From NCBI RefSeq assembly GCF_036250735.1, contig NZ_CP109430.1:6076001-6140000 (forward strand): 64,000 nucleotides of DNA, read 5' to 3'. Numbering within the stretch: position 1 is the first letter of the stretch; each line of letters starts with the position of its first letter. The position numbers were made by a program, and so were the translations under genes. The DNA is from Streptosporangium sp. NBC_01495. Lineage in GTDB: Bacteria; Actinomycetota; Actinomycetes; Streptosporangiales; Streptosporangiaceae. Below are positions 61,023 through 64,000 of the stretch, piece by piece. The notes below the pieces were generated by a model. That model was not told where the DNA came from, ran no database searches, and was given only the letters and a program-made list of their open reading frames with translations.

Positions 61023-61051
61023 ACTATGTCACATACCTTTTAGCCGATCAA
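61023..61051 (-). promoter_or_regulatory. Promoter of the hydroxyproline operon with palindromic operator
   Basis: On the minus strand TTGATC (61051-61046), a 17-bp spacer and CATAGT (61028-61023) form a promoter 36 bp upstream of the first gene. TATGT-C-ACATA (61025-61035), a perfect 11-bp inverted repeat like FadR-subfamily operators, overlaps the -10 and spacer. Confidence 0.65.
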
Positions 61052-61207
61052 TGCACCAAAACAGACATCGCACGCGTTCTCTCGGCTCAAGCCCACCCCT
61101 ACCCCCGGGCCCGTACGGCACGCCGTCCCGTACCGCACGCCCCGCACCGACGGCCGTACCCGGGGTCCACGGCGGGACCGCGCACCTCGCCGCCTAGCAT
61201 GTGAGCC

Positions 61208-62212
61208 GTGAACCACCTCCTTGACAAGGCCCGTCGGCATGCCGTGGGGTCGGCGCGGATCGTGGGGCCGCCGACCCTCCTCACCCTGCGCCGCTGGGCG
61301 CTGGCGGCGGTCGTCGTCAACGTCGGGATCACGGTGACAGGCGCCGCGGTGCGGGTCAGCGGGTCGGGCCTCGGCTGCCCCACCTGGCCCCGGTGCACGC
61401 CGGAGAGCTTCACCCCGGTGGCCCACGCCGATATCTCACCGCTGAACATGGCGATCGAGTTCGGCAACCGGATGCTGACCTTCCTGGTGCTGGCCGTCGG
61501 CGTGGCCTGCCTGGTCGCCGCCCTGCGACTGCCTGCCCGCCGCCCCGACCTGGTCAGGCTGGCCTGGCTGCAGCCGATCGGCGTCGCCTTCCAGGGGCTC
61601 TGGGGCGGCCTGGTCGTGCGCAGCGCGCTCAACCCGGTCACCGTGAGCGTGCACTTCCTGGTCTCCATCGGCATGATCGCCGCGGCGTACGCGCTCTACG
61701 CCCGCGCAGCCGAGGAGGGGAGCGGGGGCTGGAACGAGGTCTCGCGGCAGCGGGTCCACCGCCACGTCCGCACGCTCGTCCTCGCGCTCGTCGCCGCCGT
61801 GTTCGTCCTGCTCGTCGTGGGCGTGGTGGTGACCGGCACCGGGCCGCACTCCGGGGACGAGATGGCCTCCCGGTTCGGCTTCGACATCGAGACCGTGGCG
61901 AGGATCCACGCCGACGTCGCCTACGTGGTGGTCGGCCTCACCTTCGCGCTGGCGTTCGCGCTGCACATCACCGACGCGCCCGGCCCCGCCCGGCGGGCCG
62001 CCTGGACGCTGCTGGGCGTGGAGGCGGCGCAGGGGGTCATCGGATACGTCCAGTACTTCCTCGGCGTGCCCGCGGCCCTGGTCAACCTCCACGTGCTCGG
62101 CGCGACCCTGGTCTGGGTCTGCGCGCTGCGGGTGGTCTTCGCGACCGGCCCGCGCGGGCCGGGGGACGCCTCGGAGGCGGTCACCGGCGAGCTCGACACC
62201 GTCCGCGTCTGA
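61208..62212 (+). CDS. ctaA: Heme A synthase (COX15/CtaA family)
   Basis: A 334-residue, eight-helix membrane enzyme that oxidises heme O to heme A for cytochrome oxidase. The paired extracytoplasmic cysteines GLGCPTWPRC, the helix with EFGNRMLTF and histidine-bearing segments SVHFLVSIG, ARIHADVAYVVVG and NLHVLGATLVW are present. The start is a GTG. It is divergent from the hydroxyproline operon with 220 bp between them. Its last codons are duplicated 69 bp downstream. Confidence 0.95.
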   Translation: MNHLLDKARRHAVGSARIVGPPTLLTLRRWALAAVVVNVGITVTGAAVRVSGSGLGCPTWPRCTPESFTPVAHADISPLNMAIEFGNRMLTFLVLAVGVACLVAALRLPARRPDLVRLAWLQPIGVAFQGLWGGLVVRSALNPVTVSVHFLVSIGMIAAAYALYARAAEEGSGGWNEVSRQRVHRHVRTLVLALVAAVFVLLVVGVVVTGTGPHSGDEMASRFGFDIETVARIHADVAYVVVGLTFALAFALHITDAPGPARRAAWTLLGVEAAQGVIGYVQYFLGVPAALVNLHVLGATLVWVCALRVVFATGPRGPGDASEAVTGELDTVRV

Positions 62213-62318
62213 ACCGCCCGTACGCCCCCACGCCGTCCGCATTCGGACACCGGCGCACCGCCCCTCGCCGTCCGCGTCCGAGCCACCCGTACGCCACCAC
62301 GCAGCGTCCGCACTCGAC
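62201..62318. repeat. 69-bp duplication of the ctaA 3' end
   Basis: GTCCGCGTCTGAACCGCCCG (62201-62220), holding the ctaA stop, recurs at 62270 as GTCCGCGTCCGAGCCACCCG with TGA changed to CGA. The following TACGCC-C-CCACG segment is shared too. Confidence 0.85.
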
Positions 62319-62348
62319 GCGGTCCCGGTACGGCTGGACAATGATCGG

Positions 62349-63029
62349 ATGTCGTTGTCACGCACGACCATACGGCGCTGCTACCAGGGCACCGTGCTGC
62401 TGAGCGTCCTGGCCATCGCCCCGATCACCTGGACCTGGCTGACCAGCTCCGGGCACCGGGCGGTCGCCGACTCCTCCCCCGGCTGGGTGGCCGGGGTTCC
62501 CGAGGCCCCGGTGGCGCTGGTGCTGGGGGCGGGCGTCGTCGGAGGCGCCCCCAGCCCCATGCTGGCCAGGCGGCTGGACATCTCCGCGCAGCTCTACCGG
62601 GCGGGCAAGGTCAAGGCGATCCTGCTCTCCGGCGACAACAGCCGCGAGGAGTACGACGAGCCGACCGTGATGCGCGACCACCTGCTGGCGAGCGGCGTAC
62701 CGGCCGGGGCGCTGGTCCTGGACTACGCGGGCTTCGACACCTGGGACTCGTGCGTGCGGGCGCGCACCGTGTTCGGCGCCACCAAGGTCACCGTGGTCAC
62801 CCAGGTGTTCCATCTGCCCAGGGCGGTCGCCCTGTGCCGCACGGCGGGCATCGACACCTTCGGCGTGGGCGACGACTCGTCCAAGCGGTGGGTGTCCACC
62901 TACGGTCTCGCCGCCCGCGAGTTCCTCGCCTCGGCGAAGGGGCTCGTCGACTCCGTGCTCCTCGACTCGCGGCCCGTCTTCCCCGGCCCACGCGAGACCA
63001 CCCTGGAGACCGCGCTCCGGCGGGGGTGA
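62349..63029 (+). CDS. YdcF/SanA-like (DUF218) membrane-anchored protein
   Basis: A 226-residue protein with one N-terminal membrane anchor (VLLSVLAIAPITWTWLTSS) and an extracytoplasmic DUF218 domain. Motifs are ALVLGAGVVGGAPSPMLARR, ILLSGDNSREEYDEPTVM and VTQVFHLPRAVALC, close to SanA, which is linked to envelope permeability and vancomycin resistance. The biochemical role is unknown. It is convergent with prsW, 31 bp apart. Confidence 0.88.
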   Translation: MSLSRTTIRRCYQGTVLLSVLAIAPITWTWLTSSGHRAVADSSPGWVAGVPEAPVALVLGAGVVGGAPSPMLARRLDISAQLYRAGKVKAILLSGDNSREEYDEPTVMRDHLLASGVPAGALVLDYAGFDTWDSCVRARTVFGATKVTVVTQVFHLPRAVALCRTAGIDTFGVGDDSSKRWVSTYGLAAREFLASAKGLVDSVLLDSRPVFPGPRETTLETALRRG

Positions 63030-63060
63030 ACCCCGTCCCCGGCACCCGGCCGGGGCCGCC

Positions 63061-64000
63061 CTACGGGTGGAACGACCCGCCCTGCGGCGGATGGCCGGGA
63101 CCACCCCACGGGGGACCGGCGGAGCCTCCCTGCGGATGGGGCGGACCGCCCGGTGCGCGGCCGGGACCGCCGGAGGCCTGGCCCGCCGGAGCGTTCCCGG
63201 CCGCGGGCGACGCGGGGAACTGGGCACGGGCGCCGGCCATGCACTCCAGCAGTGCCCGCTGCTCCTCGTTGAACGTGCGCTCGTCGATCACGTGGCCCCT
63301 GGCCCGCTCGTGGAGCAGGCCGAGCTCGGTCGCCGCGAGCTGGTAGTCGCTCATCGCCCGCAGTGCCTTCCTGCCCCCGTGCTTTCTGGCCCACTGCCGG
63401 GCCTGGCGGCGGCTGGGCAGGGACGAGAGCATCGCGACGTCGCCCGAGGACACCAGCCCCGTCGCCCAGTAGGCGGGCAGGTAGGTCTGGATGAGCGCGA
63501 TGATGCGCTTGCGGTCGCGGAAGATGATCCAGATCAGCACGAACAGCACGGTCATCAGCAGCAGGTAGGCGATGGCCAGGCCGCCGATGCCGACGTAGGA
63601 GGCGAAGCCGTTCCAGATGCCGTGCAGCAGCATCGCGCCGATCCATCCGGCGGCGATGACGAAGATCCGGCCAGGGCCCCGGCGCTGCGCCGCGTAGGCC
63701 ACCGCGACACCGATCATGGAGGTGAACAGCGGGTGCGCGAACGGCGAGAGGATCCCCCGCAGCACCACGGTCACCGCCAGGCCCTGCGCGCCCAGCTCGT
63801 CGAGCGCGGCCACGTAGTAGCTGACGTTCTCGCTCATGGCGAAGCCGAGGCCGACCATGCTCGCGTAGATGATGCCGTCGGTGGGCCCGTCCAGCTCGGC
63901 GCGCTTGAACCTGAGCAGGCCCAGCAGGACCAGGCCCTTCATCGTCTCCTCGACCACCGGGGCGCCGAAGGTGGCGGTGATGTTGCGCGCGTAGTCGTAG
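63061..64000 (-). CDS. prsW: PrsW-family intramembrane metalloprotease (5' end outside window)
   Basis: More than 310 codons are present; the N-terminus is beyond the right edge. The active-site segments of PrsW/CAAX-type membrane proteases are visible: VVEETMKG with the glutamate pair, SENVSYY, FAHPLFTS and HGIWNGF. PrsW cleaves anti-sigma factors or membrane proteins. The C-terminal cytoplasmic tail ends in a Gly/Pro-rich stretch (GGPGRAPGGPPHPQGGSAGP). The frame is open to position 64000. Confidence 0.88.
   Translation of the reverse strand, partial: YDYARNITATFGAPVVEETMKGLVLLGLLRFKRAELDGPTDGIIYASMVGLGFAMSENVSYYVAALDELGAQGLAVTVVLRGILSPFAHPLFTSMIGVAVAYAAQRRGPGRIFVIAAGWIGAMLLHGIWNGFASYVGIGGLAIAYLLLMTVLFVLIWIIFRDRKRIIALIQTYLPAYWATGLVSSGDVAMLSSLPSRRQARQWARKHGGRKALRAMSDYQLAATELGLLHERARGHVIDERTFNEEQRALLECMAGARAQFPASPAAGNAPAGQASGGPGRAPGGPPHPQGGSAGPPWGGPGHPPQGGSFHP

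Noticed and set aside
59290-61197. Long plus-strand frame opposite the dehydrogenase genes
   Set aside because: No domain content, repetitive His/Gly/Pro/Arg composition, and the opposite strand carries well-supported enzymes.

Overview
The window is high-GC DNA (roughly 70 % G+C by eye) with the gene content of a filamentous actinomycete. Indicators are a SufR-led suf operon with a Rieske ferredoxin and SufU, a DtxR/IdeR-type iron box, actinobacterial CtaA, the actinobacterial release-factor homologue acVLRF1, the hisE-hisG pair and several probably leaderless genes. A Streptosporangiales origin is my guess, not something the sequence proves. No rRNA, tRNA, CRISPR array, prophage or intact insertion sequence was seen.

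Layout. 1-6.7 kb: start of an acyl-CoA synthetase, a POT peptide transporter, a TRIC-type channel, a MocR regulator divergent from its usual partner yczE, and a GH15 glycosidase. 6.9-15.1 kb: the most unusual block. It holds an 84-residue protein made of five 13-residue DxDGDG repeats, a membrane-anchored GrpE-like protein, a 28-codon ORF coupled to a dynamin-like GTPase, a second dynamin-like GTPase and, convergent to them, an Hsp70-like protein whose usual C-terminal half is replaced. A TnpB transposase remnant sits right at the hsp70-like start. 15.5-24.9 kb: unknown protein, LD-carboxypeptidase back to back with a sulfotransferase, IS5 remnant, ABC exporter, enoyl-CoA hydratase, small HTH protein, ABC-F protein and acVLRF1 (the last two both act on ribosomes). 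25-31.7 kb: degenerate EAL-CBS protein, exported PLP enzyme, iron-regulated siderophore-interacting protein, hisG/hisE, AlkD-like and DUF4188 proteins. 31.7-33 kb: a stretch of gene remnants. 33-36.6 kb: secreted nuclease-like protein, small secreted protein, DEAD-box helicase. 36.9-43.6 kb: the operon sufR-B-D-Rieske-C-S-U-T with an operator and an iron box at its head. 43.7-49.7 kb: drug-efflux MFS, ABC-2 exporter, GT-C-like membrane protein, EamA transporter. 49.8-61 kb: one co-directional block that looks like a complete hydroxyproline catabolic locus (three-part D-hydroxyproline dehydrogenase, deaminase, epimerase, branched-chain-type ABC transporter, GntR regulator). 61.2-64 kb: heme A synthase, YdcF-like protein and a partial PrsW protease.

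The suf genes build Fe-S clusters under a Fe-S sensing repressor and probably an iron repressor. The hydroxyproline genes import, epimerise, oxidise and deaminate the substrate, and two promoter-overlapping palindromes suggest where control acts. The Hsp70/GrpE/dynamin block has the parts of a dedicated chaperone-plus-membrane-remodelling machine, but its function is unknown.

A second theme is tandem duplication across stop codons. At least six genes have their last codons and stop repeated just downstream, or carry a tail built from such repeats. Low-complexity tails and insertions are especially frequent in the hydroxyproline locus.
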